A stretch of DNA of 64,000 nt, taken from Rhodospirillales bacterium URHD0017. GTDB taxonomy: Bacteria > Pseudomonadota > Alphaproteobacteria > Reyranellales > Reyranellaceae. The notes beneath the pieces were generated by a model that saw only the letters and a list, made by a program, of their open reading frames with translations, had not been told where the DNA came from and made no database searches. Position 1 is the first letter of the stretch; every line of letters begins with the position of its first letter. The stretch covers positions 42,132 to 106,131 of the forward strand of contig FODP01000023.1 in the NCBI GenBank assembly GCA_900110395.1, read 5' to 3'. Both the position numbers and the translations under genes were made by a program. Shown in pieces: positions 1 to 10,188 of this stretch.

Positions 1-17
1 AAGGGGGAGCTCGATCA

Positions 18-1034
18 ATGGACTATCGCCGTCTCGGCCGCAGCGGCCTGAAAGTCTCGGAGATCTGTCTTGGCACAATGACCTTCGGCAATGGTGCCGA
101 CGAGGCGGAGTCCGCGCGCATGGTCCATGCCGCCTTCGATGCCGGCGTGAACTTCTTCGACACCGCCGACGCCTATGTGAACGGCGTCTCGGAAGCCATG
201 CTGGGCAAGGCGTTGAAGGGCCGGCGGTCCGACGCCGTCGTTGCGTCCAAGGTGTTCAACCCCATGGGCGGGCGGCCCAACGATTCGGGCATGTCGCGGC
301 TGCACATCATGCAGGCCGTCGAGGCGAGCCTGAAGCGCCTGCAGACCGACTACATCGACGTCTATTTCATCCATCACGTCGACATCCAGACGCCGCTTGA
401 GGAGATGCTGCGCGCCTTCGACGATCTCGTGCGCCAGGGCAAGATCCTCTACACGGCCTGCTCGAACTTCGAGGCGTGGCGCCTGATGGAGGCGCTGTGG
501 CTCGCTGACACGCGTGGCTGGGCGCGCTTCTCGGCCTATCAGCCGCAATACAGCCTGATGGTGCGCGACATCGATGAGGAGATCGTGCCGGCCTGCGAGG
601 CCAAAGGGCTGGGCGTCGTCGCCTGGTCGCCGCTCGCGTCGGGCTATCTCGCGGGAAAGTACAAGCCAGGCGATCTCAAGGCCGAGGGCACGCGCTCGGC
701 CGAGGGCTGGGGCTTCCAAGGGCGGTTCTTCGCGCCCAACCATGCCGAGATCCTCCAGGCGCTGCTCGACACGGCGCGCGACATCAACCGCTCGCCGGCG
801 CAGACCGCGCTGCGCTGGGTGATGGACCAGCCGTTCATGACCAGTGCAATCGTCGGCGCGCGCAACGCGCAGCAGCTTGGCGAGACGCTGGCCGCCGGCG
901 GCTGGCGCCTGCCCGAGGAGGCGAGAGCGAAGCTCGACAAGGTGTCGGCCCGGCCGCACCGCTATCCGCGCGCCTTCGAGGAGCCGATGGTTGACCGCCG
1001 CAATGCGGCGGTGAAGATGCCGTCGCTGAAGTAG
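18..1034 (+). CDS. Aldo/keto reductase
   Basis: Predicted NADPH-dependent oxidoreductase of the aldo/keto reductase superfamily, 338 residues, cytosolic. The N-terminal GRSGLKVSEICLGTMTFG stretch is typical of the YajO/general-stress branch. The catalytic tetrad can be placed: Asp/Tyr in FDTADAYVNG (about 48-57), Lys in VASKVFNP (about 79) and His in YFIHHVD (about 119). The C-terminal part has the usual NADP-binding region (SAIVGARN). The ATG is preceded by a strong GGGGGAG ribosome site at the window edge, so the gene is complete. The ABC exporter follows 44 bases after the stop. Substrate cannot be read from sequence. Confidence 0.9.
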   Translation: MDYRRLGRSGLKVSEICLGTMTFGNGADEAESARMVHAAFDAGVNFFDTADAYVNGVSEAMLGKALKGRRSDAVVASKVFNPMGGRPNDSGMSRLHIMQAVEASLKRLQTDYIDVYFIHHVDIQTPLEEMLRAFDDLVRQGKILYTACSNFEAWRLMEALWLADTRGWARFSAYQPQYSLMVRDIDEEIVPACEAKGLGVVAWSPLASGYLAGKYKPGDLKAEGTRSAEGWGFQGRFFAPNHAEILQALLDTARDINRSPAQTALRWVMDQPFMTSAIVGARNAQQLGETLAAGGWRLPEEARAKLDKVSARPHRYPRAFEEPMVDRRNAAVKMPSLK

Positions 1035-1078
1035 GCGTGCCCGCGCAACGCCACTGACGGCAGGGCGTTTTGACTCAT

Positions 1079-2929
1079 ATGTCCTCCGCGCCGAATGTCG
1101 GCTCGCTGAAAGACCGCTTCAGCGCGCTGCGCACGCTGCGGCCCTTCATCGCCATGGTCTGGCGGGCGAGCCCACCCCTGATGGCCACCTCACTCGCGCT
1201 GCGGCTGGTGCGCGCTCTGGTGCCGGTGGTGGCGCTCTATGTCGGCAAGCTGATCATCGACGACGTCGTGCGCGTGGCGCAGATGCCGGGCCGCCCCACG
1301 ACCCTCGATGGCTGGCTGGCAAGCGGCGAACTCCAGTGGCTGGGAATCCTGTTGTCGGCCGAGTTTGCGCTCGCCGTGCTCTCGGACGTGCTGATCCGCG
1401 TCGTCTCCCTGGTCGATGGCCTGCTGTCCGAGAAGGCGACGAACGCCTCGAGCGTGAGCCTGATGGAGCACGCCGCGACGCTCGACCTGGAAGACTTCGA
1501 GGACGCCGAGTTCCAGGACCAGCTCGAGCGGGCGCGCCGCCAGACCAGCGGGCGCCTTACCCTGATGGCGCAATTGCTCGCTCAGGCGCAGGCACTGGTG
1601 ACGGTAGCGAGCTTCGCCGCCGGCCTGCTGGTCTATGCGCCGTGGCTGATCGTGCTGCTGCTGGTGGCGCTGCTGCCTGTTTTCCTGGGCGAGCAGCATT
1701 TCAGCGCCCGGACCTACACGCTCGACTTCGGCCGCACGCCGGAGCGGCGCGAGCTCGACTACGTGCGGCAGACGGCGGCGAGCGTCGAGACCGCGAAGGA
1801 AGTGAAGATATTCGGTCTCAATCGCTGGCTGATCGAGCACTACCGGCGGCTGGCTGACAGCTTCTATGCCACCAACCGCCAGCTGGCGCTGAGGCGGGCA
1901 GGGTGGGGCAGCCTGTTCGCCGCCATCGGCACGATCGGCTACTACCTGGCCTATGCCTACATCGTGTGGCGCACGCTCGGCGGCGCCTTCTCGATCGGCG
2001 ACCTCACCTTCCTGGCCGGCTCATTCGCCCGCCTGCGCGGCCTTTTGGAGCAGCTTCTGACGACCTTCTCCACAACGGCGGCGCAGGCGCTCTATCTCAA
2101 TGATCTGTTTTCTTTTTTCGACATGCGGCCCGAAATCCTGTCGCCCGCCAACGCACGGCCGTTTCCCCGGCCGATCCGCGAGGGCTTCGTCTTCGAGGAT
2201 GTCGGCTTCATCTATCCCGGCGCCGATCGATGGGCGGTGCGCCATCTCGACTTCACGCTCAAGGCTGGGGAGGTGGTGGCCCTGGTCGGTGAGAACGGTG
2301 CCGGCAAGACCACGCTGGTGAAGCTGCTGACGCGGCTCTACGACCCAGACGAAGGCCGCATCCTGCTCGACGGCCACGACCTGCGCGAATACGACCTCGA
2401 GGCGCTGCGCGGCAGCATGGGTGTCATCTTCCAGGATTTCGTGCGCTACAACTTCACCGCCCGCGACAACATCGCCGTCGGGCGCATCGACGCCCGCGAA
2501 GACCAGGCGCGCATCGAACGGGCGGCGCACGCGAGCCAGGCCGACGACGTCGTGGCAGGCCTCGCCGCCGGCTACGACCAGCGCATCGGCAAGCGCTTCA
2601 AGAACGGCGTCGAGCTGTCGGGCGGCGAATGGCAGAAGATCGCCATCGCCCGTGCTTATATGCGCGAGGCCGAGGTGTTGATCCTCGACGAGCCGACGGC
2701 GGCACTCGACGCGCGCGCCGAGTTCGGGGTCTTCCAGCGCTTCAAGGAGCTGAGCCACGGCAAGACCGCCGTGCTGATCTCGCATCGCTTCTCCAGCGTG
2801 CGCATGGCCGACCGCATCTTCGTGCTGGCCGACGGCCGTATCGAGGATATCGGCACGCACGAGGAACTCGTGGCCAAGCCCGGCCTCTATAGCGAGCTGT
2901 TCGAGCTGCAGGCTGCCGGGTATCGGTAA
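1079..2929 (+). CDS. ABC transporter, fused permease/ATP-binding half-transporter
   Basis: Half-transporter of about 616 residues with an N-terminal membrane domain (roughly residues 20-340, several hydrophobic segments) and a C-terminal nucleotide-binding domain. Walker A is GENGAGKTT, the signature is LSGGEWQK and Walker B is VLILDEPTAAL, followed by the switch His in LISHRFSS. This is the exporter (MsbA/lipid or peptide export) architecture and it probably works as a homodimer in the inner membrane. An in-frame TTG at 1070 is an alternative start with a slightly better-spaced AGGG. The gene is followed by a long palindromic repeat. Substrate unknown. Confidence 0.88.
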   Translation: MSSAPNVGSLKDRFSALRTLRPFIAMVWRASPPLMATSLALRLVRALVPVVALYVGKLIIDDVVRVAQMPGRPTTLDGWLASGELQWLGILLSAEFALAVLSDVLIRVVSLVDGLLSEKATNASSVSLMEHAATLDLEDFEDAEFQDQLERARRQTSGRLTLMAQLLAQAQALVTVASFAAGLLVYAPWLIVLLLVALLPVFLGEQHFSARTYTLDFGRTPERRELDYVRQTAASVETAKEVKIFGLNRWLIEHYRRLADSFYATNRQLALRRAGWGSLFAAIGTIGYYLAYAYIVWRTLGGAFSIGDLTFLAGSFARLRGLLEQLLTTFSTTAAQALYLNDLFSFFDMRPEILSPANARPFPRPIREGFVFEDVGFIYPGADRWAVRHLDFTLKAGEVVALVGENGAGKTTLVKLLTRLYDPDEGRILLDGHDLREYDLEALRGSMGVIFQDFVRYNFTARDNIAVGRIDAREDQARIERAAHASQADDVVAGLAAGYDQRIGKRFKNGVELSGGEWQKIAIARAYMREAEVLILDEPTAALDARAEFGVFQRFKELSHGKTAVLISHRFSSVRMADRIFVLADGRIEDIGTHEELVAKPGLYSELFELQAAGYR

Positions 2930-2931
2930 GT

Positions 2932-3052
2932 CGGAGCGCGGACCTCCAGGTCCGCTCAGAATCTTCCGGACCGCGCGCTCCAGCGCGCTCAGGAGCGAGC
3001 CGGAGGCTCGTGGTCCAGAAGAGCATGAGCGGACCTGGAGGTCCGCGCTCCG
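2932..3052. repeat. Palindromic intergenic repeat, family A copy 1
   Basis: Two perfectly complementary 27-base arms (2932-2958 and 3026-3052) enclose about 67 bases that hold further small GC-rich hairpins. It lies between two convergent genes. The arm core GCGGACCTCCAGGTCCGC recurs at 10189-10249. No T-tract follows, so it is not a textbook intrinsic terminator, although it could fold in the RNA of either flanking gene. Confidence 0.85.
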
Positions 3053-3067
3053 GCAGGACGTTCAGCG

Positions 3068-3946
3068 CTAGCCCGCCAGCACTGGCTCGCCGACGATCTG
3101 CGTACGGTGCATCAGGCGGCGCAGGCTCTCGTCGAAGGCGTCGCGGCGGTGCATGACGCAGCGATTGTCCCACAACACCAGGTCGCCGCCGCGCCACTTC
3201 TGATACCAGGCGAACTGCTCCTGGGTGGCATGGGCCCACACCGCATCCAGGAGCGCCTCGCTCTCCTCGACCGGGAGGCCATGGATGTAGGCCCCGGGAC
3301 GGCGGCCAAGGAACAGCGCCTTGCGCTTGCTCATGGGATGCAGACGGACGAGGGGATGGACCGCGCCCGGCGTGCGCCGTACGTCGAGCGTCCGCTGAAA
3401 ACCCTTGCGCAATTCGCCCGCCGAGTTGCGGCTGGAATCGTGGATACAGGTACGGCCCTCGACAGCGCGCTTCAGCTCCGGTGCGAGCGTCTCATAGGCC
3501 GTGAACATGTTGAGGAAGCCGGTGTTGCCGCCGTCCGGCGGCACCTCCAGCGCATAGAGCAGCGAGGCGCGCGGCGGCAGCGCGTTGTAGGACATGTCGG
3601 TGTGCCAGACGAGCTCGTAGCTGCCCAGCCCGCCGACGGGCTTGCCGTCCTTGACGACGCTCGAGATCACTGTCACCCATTCTCGCACGTCGTCGGTCAG
3701 GCCCGAATCGACGCGATCGAAGTTGGCTGCTGCGATTGGCACGCGATCGAGCGGGCCGAAGCGCGCACTGAACTGCATCAGCATGTGATCGTCGATGCGC
3801 TGGCCGGCAAAGCGCAGCACCAGGTGCTCGCTCCAGGCCGCGGCGATGTGCCTGAACGCCGCTTCACTGACCGGCTTGGACAGATCGACACCATGGACGT
3901 CGGCGCCGAGCGCGCCGCCGGTCGGCTGGATCCAGACTTCACTCAT
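3068..3946 (-). CDS. TauD/TfdA-family Fe(II)/2-oxoglutarate dioxygenase
   Basis: About 292 residues, matching the taurine/2,4-D dioxygenase family, which uses Fe(II), O2 and 2-oxoglutarate to hydroxylate or desulfonate small acids. The iron ligands are visible: HTD in VWHTDMSYN and the distal His in RCVMHRRDAFD, with the 2-oxoglutarate-binding Arg in RRLMHRTQ. I chose the ATG at 3946 because GTGGAG sits seven bases upstream; an in-frame ATG ten codons further up has no such site. The gene diverges from tamA with 76 bases between. No sulfonate transporter is adjacent, so taurine is not implied as substrate. Confidence 0.85.
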   Translation of the reverse strand: MSEVWIQPTGGALGADVHGVDLSKPVSEAAFRHIAAAWSEHLVLRFAGQRIDDHMLMQFSARFGPLDRVPIAAANFDRVDSGLTDDVREWVTVISSVVKDGKPVGGLGSYELVWHTDMSYNALPPRASLLYALEVPPDGGNTGFLNMFTAYETLAPELKRAVEGRTCIHDSSRNSAGELRKGFQRTLDVRRTPGAVHPLVRLHPMSKRKALFLGRRPGAYIHGLPVEESEALLDAVWAHATQEQFAWYQKWRGGDLVLWDNRCVMHRRDAFDESLRRLMHRTQIVGEPVLAG

Positions 3947-4022
3947 TGTTTTCTCCACACCCGGCGAGTTTGCCACGAAACAATCACCCCATGCATCCTA
4001 TCGGCGCGCCAAGCGTTGTTGC

Positions 4023-5915
4023 ATGGCGATCATGCCTGCCCGCCACGCTATCCGTGCCTTCCGGCCCTTAAAGGCCCCCGAAACGGCATGGTTGACGTGG
4101 CTCGTCGTGCTGGCTGGGCTGCTCGTCTTGGTATCTGGGGGTCCGACCGAGGCGCGGACGGCAAAAATCGCTCTCGTCGTCAGCGGGGACGAGCAGATGC
4201 AGGCCGACCTCAAGGAACTGGTCGAGCGCTTCGAGAAGGAGCAACCGCTGAGCGGCGACAGCCTCGGCCTGCTGCAGGGCGCGCAGGCGGTGGCGGCCAG
4301 GATCAATACTGCCCTGCGTTCGCGCGGCTACTACGACGCCACGATCACGGCCGCGGTCGACGGCCGGCCGATCGCGGAGGCCGGGGCCCTCGATGCGATC
4401 GACGCGCGGCCGGAAAACGAGCCGGTTTCCTTCGCCTTCAACGTCGCGTCCGGACCGCGCTATCGCATCGGCGACGTGGCGATCCGTCCGCCGACCGCGC
4501 AGGCCTCGTTGCCGGCCATCGATCGCGCCAAGCTCGGCCTGGCGCCGGGCGACCCGGCCGATGCCTCGGCCATCCTCGAGGCGCAGGACAAGCTCATCAC
4601 CGAGCTGCGCAAGGAAGGCTATGCGCTGGCCAGCATCAAGCGCGACGTCGTGGTCAATCACGCGACGCGCGAGGCCACGGTGACTTTCGTCGCCGAGACC
4701 GGGCCGCTGGCTCGCATGGGGCCGGTGCGCTTCTCCGGCACCGACAAGGTCGACACCGTCTGGCTGCAGCGCCGCGTGCCGTTCAAGGAGGGCGAGCCCT
4801 ACGATCCCACCAAGGTCGATGCGCTCCGCGGCAAGCTCACCTCGCTCGGCGTGTTCAACGCGGTGCGCATCAAGCCCGCGGGCACGCTCGATGCCAACGG
4901 CGAGCTGCCGTTCGACGTCGAACTGACCGACCGGCCGGCGCGCTCGATCGGTTTCGGCGTCTCCTACGAGACGCAGCTGGGATTCGCCGTCTCGGGCTTC
5001 TGGACCCATCGCAACCTGTTCGGCCAGGCCGAGAGTCTGCGGCTGACGGCCGAGCTCACCCATATCGGCCAAGGCTATGCGCTCCTCGACACCGGCTTTG
5101 CTTTCCGCGCCGCCTTTCGCAAGCCCGACTGGTGGCTGAGCGGCCAGGATGCACGGTTGGAGGCGGCCGGGCTGCGCGAGGTGCTCGACGCCTATACGCG
5201 CAATGCGGTGACGGCCTATGCCGGCTTCGATCGCGTCTTCTCGCCGCGCTGGCAGGCGCGGCTCGGCCTCACCGGCGAGCTGTCGCGCATCACCCGCAAC
5301 GGCATCACCATGGATTACCAGCTGGTCGGCATCCCTCTGTCGATCCTCTTCAATCACGCCAACAGCGACCTCAACCCGACCGAGGGCTACCGCGTCGACC
5401 TCGACATCACGCCGTGGATCTACAGCCGCGACTTCTTCACCGTCATCCGCCTGACCGGCCGCCATTACTTCGATATCAGCGAAGACGGCCGCAGCGTGCT
5501 CGCCACCCGCGCCTCGTTCGGCACCGAGCCCGCGGTTAGCATTGGCGGCATCCCGCCCGACAAGTACTTCTATGCCGGCGGCGGCGGCTCGGTGCGCGGC
5601 TTCGTCTATCAATCCGCCGGCCCGCGCGATGCCTTCAACAACCCGTTGGGCGGCGCCAGCGTCGTCGAGGCCAACGTCGAGTTCCGCCAACGCTTCGGCA
5701 AGTCGTGGGGCGCCGTGGCGTTCGTCGACGCCGGCAGCGCCTATCCCTATTTTATGCCCGACTTTGGCCTGTTTGCGCCGCGCGTCGGCGCGGGCCTCGG
5801 TGTACGCTACTATACGGACTTCGGACCGGTGCGGGTCGATGTCGGCATGCCGCTCAATCGCCGCGAGGGCGATCCGCCGTTCGGCGTCTATGTCAGCCTG
5901 GGTCAGGCCTTCTGA
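4023..5915 (+). CDS. tamA: TamA-like outer-membrane assembly protein (Omp85 family)
   Basis: About 630 residues. An N-terminal hydrophobic segment (about 20-42) acts as export signal, followed by periplasmic POTRA-type repeats (about 45-290) and a C-terminal Omp85 beta-barrel that ends in an aromatic residue (LGQAF), the usual outer-membrane assembly signal. The conserved barrel motif GGGSVRGF is present. TamA works with TamB in moving lipids and/or folding outer-membrane proteins. The stop overlaps the tamB start by one base (TGATG), so the two are translationally coupled. A second ATG at 4032 is an alternative start; no clear ribosome site helps decide. Confidence 0.92.
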   Translation: MAIMPARHAIRAFRPLKAPETAWLTWLVVLAGLLVLVSGGPTEARTAKIALVVSGDEQMQADLKELVERFEKEQPLSGDSLGLLQGAQAVAARINTALRSRGYYDATITAAVDGRPIAEAGALDAIDARPENEPVSFAFNVASGPRYRIGDVAIRPPTAQASLPAIDRAKLGLAPGDPADASAILEAQDKLITELRKEGYALASIKRDVVVNHATREATVTFVAETGPLARMGPVRFSGTDKVDTVWLQRRVPFKEGEPYDPTKVDALRGKLTSLGVFNAVRIKPAGTLDANGELPFDVELTDRPARSIGFGVSYETQLGFAVSGFWTHRNLFGQAESLRLTAELTHIGQGYALLDTGFAFRAAFRKPDWWLSGQDARLEAAGLREVLDAYTRNAVTAYAGFDRVFSPRWQARLGLTGELSRITRNGITMDYQLVGIPLSILFNHANSDLNPTEGYRVDLDITPWIYSRDFFTVIRLTGRHYFDISEDGRSVLATRASFGTEPAVSIGGIPPDKYFYAGGGGSVRGFVYQSAGPRDAFNNPLGGASVVEANVEFRQRFGKSWGAVAFVDAGSAYPYFMPDFGLFAPRVGAGLGVRYYTDFGPVRVDVGMPLNRREGDPPFGVYVSLGQAF

Positions 5916-8900
5916 TGCGCGCGCGCAGGATCCTGCTGATCGGCATCGCAAGCCTGGCCAGCCTGTTTGCGATTGCGTTCGCAGCACTGCAGACCGTGCC
6001 GGGGCAGCGCGCCGTGGCGGGAATGATCTCGCGGATGGCGTCGGGGCCTGATGGCGGCCTCGACATCAGCGGCCTGAGCGGCTTCTTTCCGACCGACCTC
6101 AGCGTCGCACAGATCTCGTACCGCGACCGGGAAGGGCCGTGGCTGACGGTAGAGAACGCGAGGCTTCGCTGGTCCTTCGCATCGTTGCTGGGCGGCCGAC
6201 TGCGCATTGAGACGATCAGCGCCGATCGAGTTGCCGTCCTGCGGCCGCCGCTGCCGGGCAAGGAAAAGGCCAGGGACGACAGCGGCGGAAGCCTGCGGCT
6301 GCCGATCGGGATCGACGTCAATGCGCTCGAGATCGCCGACCTTCACCTGGCGGCGGCACTGGCCCGCGTCGACTCCCACTGGAAGCTCAGCGGTCATGCG
6401 GTTCTGCCAGCCGATCTCGCTGAGGGCAGGGTGATCCTCACGGGTGATCGCCTCGATGGTCCGAACGGCCGGCTGTCCGCCGACGTCGGCTTTGACATCG
6501 AGAAGCGCACGGTCGATGGCGAAGTCAGTCTCAGCGAAAAGCGTGGAGGCCTCATAGCGGCGCTGCTGGAGCGGCCGGACATCGAAGACCTGTCGATGCG
6601 GGTCGTCGCCCGCGGGGATGCCCGGGCGGGCAGTGCCGAGCTCGTCGTATCGGCCGGCGACGCGGCGCGAGCAAACGGCAAGGCGACCTGGGTGCCGGAC
6701 GGCGCCGCGACGTCGGTGTCCGTCCAGCTCGACGCTGCCGGCCCGGGGCTTCCGCAGGGCCGCATCGCCGATGCAGTGCGCGAGCCGGTCACCCTCAGGG
6801 CCCGGGCGGTCGTCGACGATCAGATCGTGACGCTGAACGAACTCAAGCTCAAAGCCGCCACGCTTGGCGTCGAGGGGACGGCGCGTTACGACCGGACGGC
6901 CGACCGCCTCGAAGGCGTCATGGCGCTGAGCGCCGCCGAGCCAGGTGCGCTTGCGCCGTTCGCTGGTGGCGTGACGTGGCGCGGCTTGCGCATCGAGACC
7001 AAGGCCGATCTCAGCGCCCTGTCGAGCCGGCCGCAGGGTACGATCACGATCACCGGCGGCGCTGACGACATTTCACTCGCCGCCATCGACCGTCGCCTGC
7101 CGCCACTCGGCGCTGTCACGCTGGCCGGCGATTTCGGTCTGGGTGCTGACGGCAAGATCACGGTCCGGTCGCTCGATATCGGATCGGCACTCGCCTCGGT
7201 GAAAGGCGGCGGCTCGCATCTTCCCTCTGCCCAGGCCGGCGACGCCAAGATCACGGTGGCGCTGCCTGACCTGGCGCCGCTCTCGGAGCTTGCCGGCGTC
7301 GCTCTCGCGGGCAACTCGACCGTCGATCTCACGGTGAACAGCGATCGCGACGGCATCAAGCTGGGCTGGCAGGGCACGGTGAGCAACGTGACTGCCGAGG
7401 GCCTGCCGACCGAGCTGATCACGGCCCAGGTCGCGCTGTCGGGGGCGGCGACCTGGCGTTTCGACGAAGCGTGGACGCTGAGCGACGTGCGCGTGGCGAG
7501 CGAAGGCGCCACGCTCACTGTGGCTGGCCGCGGTACGGGGGCGACCGGTGAGCTCGATCTCACGGTCGAGTTGCCGAAGCTCGATTTCCTCAAGGCCGAG
7601 CTGGGCGGCGCGGCCAAGGTCACCAGCAACATCCGCTTCGGCGGCGAGCGCACCGAACTCAAGCTCGCAGCCGAACTCAACGATCTTGCGCGCGGGCAGA
7701 TCGCCTCGCGCAAGCTCACGCTGTCGGCGACCGGGTCGCTCGACGCAGCAGGGGCGGCGGGCGGCGAGGTCAAGGCGAATGGCGATCTCGCCGGCCAGCC
7801 GCTGTCGCTCGACGGACGCTTTGCGCTCGACGCCGCGGGCGGCGTGACGGTTCCGCGCCTCCAGGGACGATGGGCGAGCGTCGCGCTCGATGTCGACGAC
7901 TTCGCCGTCACCAAGGGGCGAACCTCCGGCTACGCCCGCCTGCGCGCCGCCAACCTCAGCGATGCTTCCGCCTTGGCCGGCGCGCCGCTTGGCGGATCGC
8001 TGGAAGCCGAGATCACCGCCGACGACCGGGCCGCCAACGGCCGGGTGACCGTACGGGTACAGGGCAGCGACCTTCGCGCCGGCACGCTTGCCATCGGCAC
8101 CCTCGATCTGCGCAGCACGATCGACGAGCCCATGACGGCCGGCAAGGTCGACGCCACGCTGGCCGCCAGCCGCATCGCCGGCGCAGCCGACATCAACAAG
8201 TTGAACGCCACGGCGAGCGGAGACCGGCAGGCGCTTCTCATCTCGTTGCAGGCCACGGGCTCGCAGACCGCTGCCAATGCCACGGCGAAGGTCGAGCTGC
8301 AGGGCGACGATCTCGTCGTCGGCCTGACGCGGTTCGACGGCCGCTATGGCGCGATCCCCGTAGCGCTCGCCGGACCGACGCGCGTTCATGTCGCCGGGCC
8401 GCGCGTCGCCATCGAGCCGACCAACCTGCGTGTCGGCGGCGGACGGCTGGCGGTCCGTGGCACGCTCGCCCCGTCGGGCAGCGACCTGCAGCTCGAGCTG
8501 GCGGGCCTGCCGCTATCGCTGATCGATGCCTTTGCTCCCGGGACCAATCTCGATGGCACCCTGGGGGCCAAGCTCCGCGTTCAGGGCAGCATGGACGCGC
8601 CGGTGATCGACGGTACCTACAACGCCGCTGGCCTGCGCCTGCGCCGACCCGAGGCGGCGCTGGTGCCGCCCCTCAACGTGCAGGGATCGGGCTCGCTGAT
8701 GGGACGACAAGCCAGCATCGATGCCCGGATGACCGCAGCGGCGTCGAACCTGACGCTGAAGGGCAAGGCGACGCTGCCGCGTGGTGCGGCGCCGCTCTCC
8801 GGCACCGCCGCCATCGGCGGGACGATGGACCTGGCGCCGTTTGCGCCGCTGCTCGGCAACGACATTCGCAACGTCACCGGCAGGCTGCGCCCCGACCTTA

Positions 8901-10132
8901 CGGTCGAGATCAGCGGTTCGCGTATGACCGGCAATGGCAGCATCGACTTCTCCAATGGCGCCGTGGCCCTGCCCGAGTCGGGGCTGCGGCTGAACGGCGG
9001 CGAGGGGCGGCTGGTGCTGAATGGCGACACGCTGCAGGTGCAGCGGCTCAACTTCCAGACCGCGCGCGGCGGCGGCGTTGCCGTAACCGGGACGATGCGG
9101 CTCGACGCGCAGCAAGGGCTGGTGCCCGATCTCACCGTCACCAGCCGCAATGCCTTGCTGGTCAGCCGGCCGGATCTGGTGGCCAGCGTCTCCAGCAACA
9201 TCAAGGTAACGGGATCGACGCTGGGTGGCCTGAGCATCGCGGGGCCAGTGACGATCGATCGGGCCGAGATCGCTGTGGGGGCGGAGCAGTCGACGGCCTT
9301 TCCAACCCTGGAAGTGCGTGAGATCAACAAGCCGGGTGTCGCTGCGACGGCGCCGGCTGTCGTCCGGCCGGCGCCGGCCAAGCCGCCGCCGCGCGCCGCG
9401 CCACCGCCGGGAGCGGCTCCCGTCCGACTTGCCTTGTCGATCCGTGCACCGCGGGCCGTGTTCGTGCGCGGCCGCGGCCTCGATGCCGAGATGTCGGGCC
9501 AGCTGGAAGTAGCCGGCACGCCGGCCGCGCCGACGGTGAGTGGCGGCCTGACGATGCGGCGTGGCGACTTCACCCTGCTGGGGCGGCGGCTGACCTTCAG
9601 CCGCGGCGTCGTCACGCTCGACAATCTTGACCGCATCGACCCTCGGCTCGATTTCGTTGCCAGCACGACGGTGCAGTCGACGACCATCAACGTCGAGATC
9701 GGCGGCACGTCACGCGCACCACTCATCGCTGTCACCTCGGTGCCGTCTTTGCCATCGGACGAGGCCATGGCGCTGCTGCTGTTCGGCAAGCCCGCATCGG
9801 GCTTGAGCGCGTTCGAACTCGCCCAGGCCGCGCAGGGGCTGGCCGAGCTGACCGGCCAGGCGTCCGGTACCGGCATGCTGACCCGGCTGCGCACTGGCCT
9901 CGGCCTCGACCGGCTGTCGGTCGGCTCGGGCAGCGGCGCCAACTCGCCGGTATCGCTTGAAGCCGGCCGCTATGTGGCGCCCGGCGTTTATGTCGGCGCG
10001 CGGCAGGGCGCCACGGGCAACTCGAGCCGCGGCGTCGTGCAGTTCGACGTGCTGGAGCACGTCAAGATCGAGGGCGACGTCGGCGCCGATTCAAACGGCC
10101 GCGTCGGCGTGAAGATGGAGTGGGATTATTAG
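5915..10132 (+). CDS. tamB: TamB-like inner-membrane-anchored translocation/assembly protein
   Basis: Very long protein (about 1405 residues) with one N-terminal membrane anchor (residues 5-25, RRILLIGIASLASLFAIAF) and a repetitive beta-rich body. It ends in the conserved DUF490/TamB C-terminal domain (about 1090-1405, with the LTFSRGVVTLDN and SDEAMALLLFGK motifs). TamB spans the periplasm like a beta-sheet groove and partners TamA. A proline/alanine linker lies near residues 1150-1180. Its size and position directly after tamA make the call secure. Confidence 0.93.
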   Translation: MRARRILLIGIASLASLFAIAFAALQTVPGQRAVAGMISRMASGPDGGLDISGLSGFFPTDLSVAQISYRDREGPWLTVENARLRWSFASLLGGRLRIETISADRVAVLRPPLPGKEKARDDSGGSLRLPIGIDVNALEIADLHLAAALARVDSHWKLSGHAVLPADLAEGRVILTGDRLDGPNGRLSADVGFDIEKRTVDGEVSLSEKRGGLIAALLERPDIEDLSMRVVARGDARAGSAELVVSAGDAARANGKATWVPDGAATSVSVQLDAAGPGLPQGRIADAVREPVTLRARAVVDDQIVTLNELKLKAATLGVEGTARYDRTADRLEGVMALSAAEPGALAPFAGGVTWRGLRIETKADLSALSSRPQGTITITGGADDISLAAIDRRLPPLGAVTLAGDFGLGADGKITVRSLDIGSALASVKGGGSHLPSAQAGDAKITVALPDLAPLSELAGVALAGNSTVDLTVNSDRDGIKLGWQGTVSNVTAEGLPTELITAQVALSGAATWRFDEAWTLSDVRVASEGATLTVAGRGTGATGELDLTVELPKLDFLKAELGGAAKVTSNIRFGGERTELKLAAELNDLARGQIASRKLTLSATGSLDAAGAAGGEVKANGDLAGQPLSLDGRFALDAAGGVTVPRLQGRWASVALDVDDFAVTKGRTSGYARLRAANLSDASALAGAPLGGSLEAEITADDRAANGRVTVRVQGSDLRAGTLAIGTLDLRSTIDEPMTAGKVDATLAASRIAGAADINKLNATASGDRQALLISLQATGSQTAANATAKVELQGDDLVVGLTRFDGRYGAIPVALAGPTRVHVAGPRVAIEPTNLRVGGGRLAVRGTLAPSGSDLQLELAGLPLSLIDAFAPGTNLDGTLGAKLRVQGSMDAPVIDGTYNAAGLRLRRPEAALVPPLNVQGSGSLMGRQASIDARMTAAASNLTLKGKATLPRGAAPLSGTAAIGGTMDLAPFAPLLGNDIRNVTGRLRPDLTVEISGSRMTGNGSIDFSNGAVALPESGLRLNGGEGRLVLNGDTLQVQRLNFQTARGGGVAVTGTMRLDAQQGLVPDLTVTSRNALLVSRPDLVASVSSNIKVTGSTLGGLSIAGPVTIDRAEIAVGAEQSTAFPTLEVREINKPGVAATAPAVVRPAPAKPPPRAAPPPGAAPVRLALSIRAPRAVFVRGRGLDAEMSGQLEVAGTPAAPTVSGGLTMRRGDFTLLGRRLTFSRGVVTLDNLDRIDPRLDFVASTTVQSTTINVEIGGTSRAPLIAVTSVPSLPSDEAMALLLFGKPASGLSAFELAQAAQGLAELTGQASGTGMLTRLRTGLGLDRLSVGSGSGANSPVSLEAGRYVAPGVYVGARQGATGNSSRGVVQFDVLEHVKIEGDVGADSNGRVGVKMEWDY

Positions 10133-10188
10133 CCGGGGGCGCGCCACCAGAGACGGAGCGGCGCGCCGTCGTAGGTGGCGCGTCACGT

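Noticed and set aside
2930..3067. Intergenic hairpin as intrinsic terminator
   Set aside because: No T-tract follows either arm and the same sequence recurs elsewhere, so it is called a repeat.
4068..5987. Long open frame of 639 codons opposite tamA
   Set aside because: High GC produces long antisense frames; composition is Arg/Ala/Gly-rich with no domain and it mirrors a well-supported gene.
8617..9942. Open frame of 441 codons opposite tamB
   Set aside because: Ser/Arg/Pro-rich shadow of a secure gene; no ribosome site or motif.
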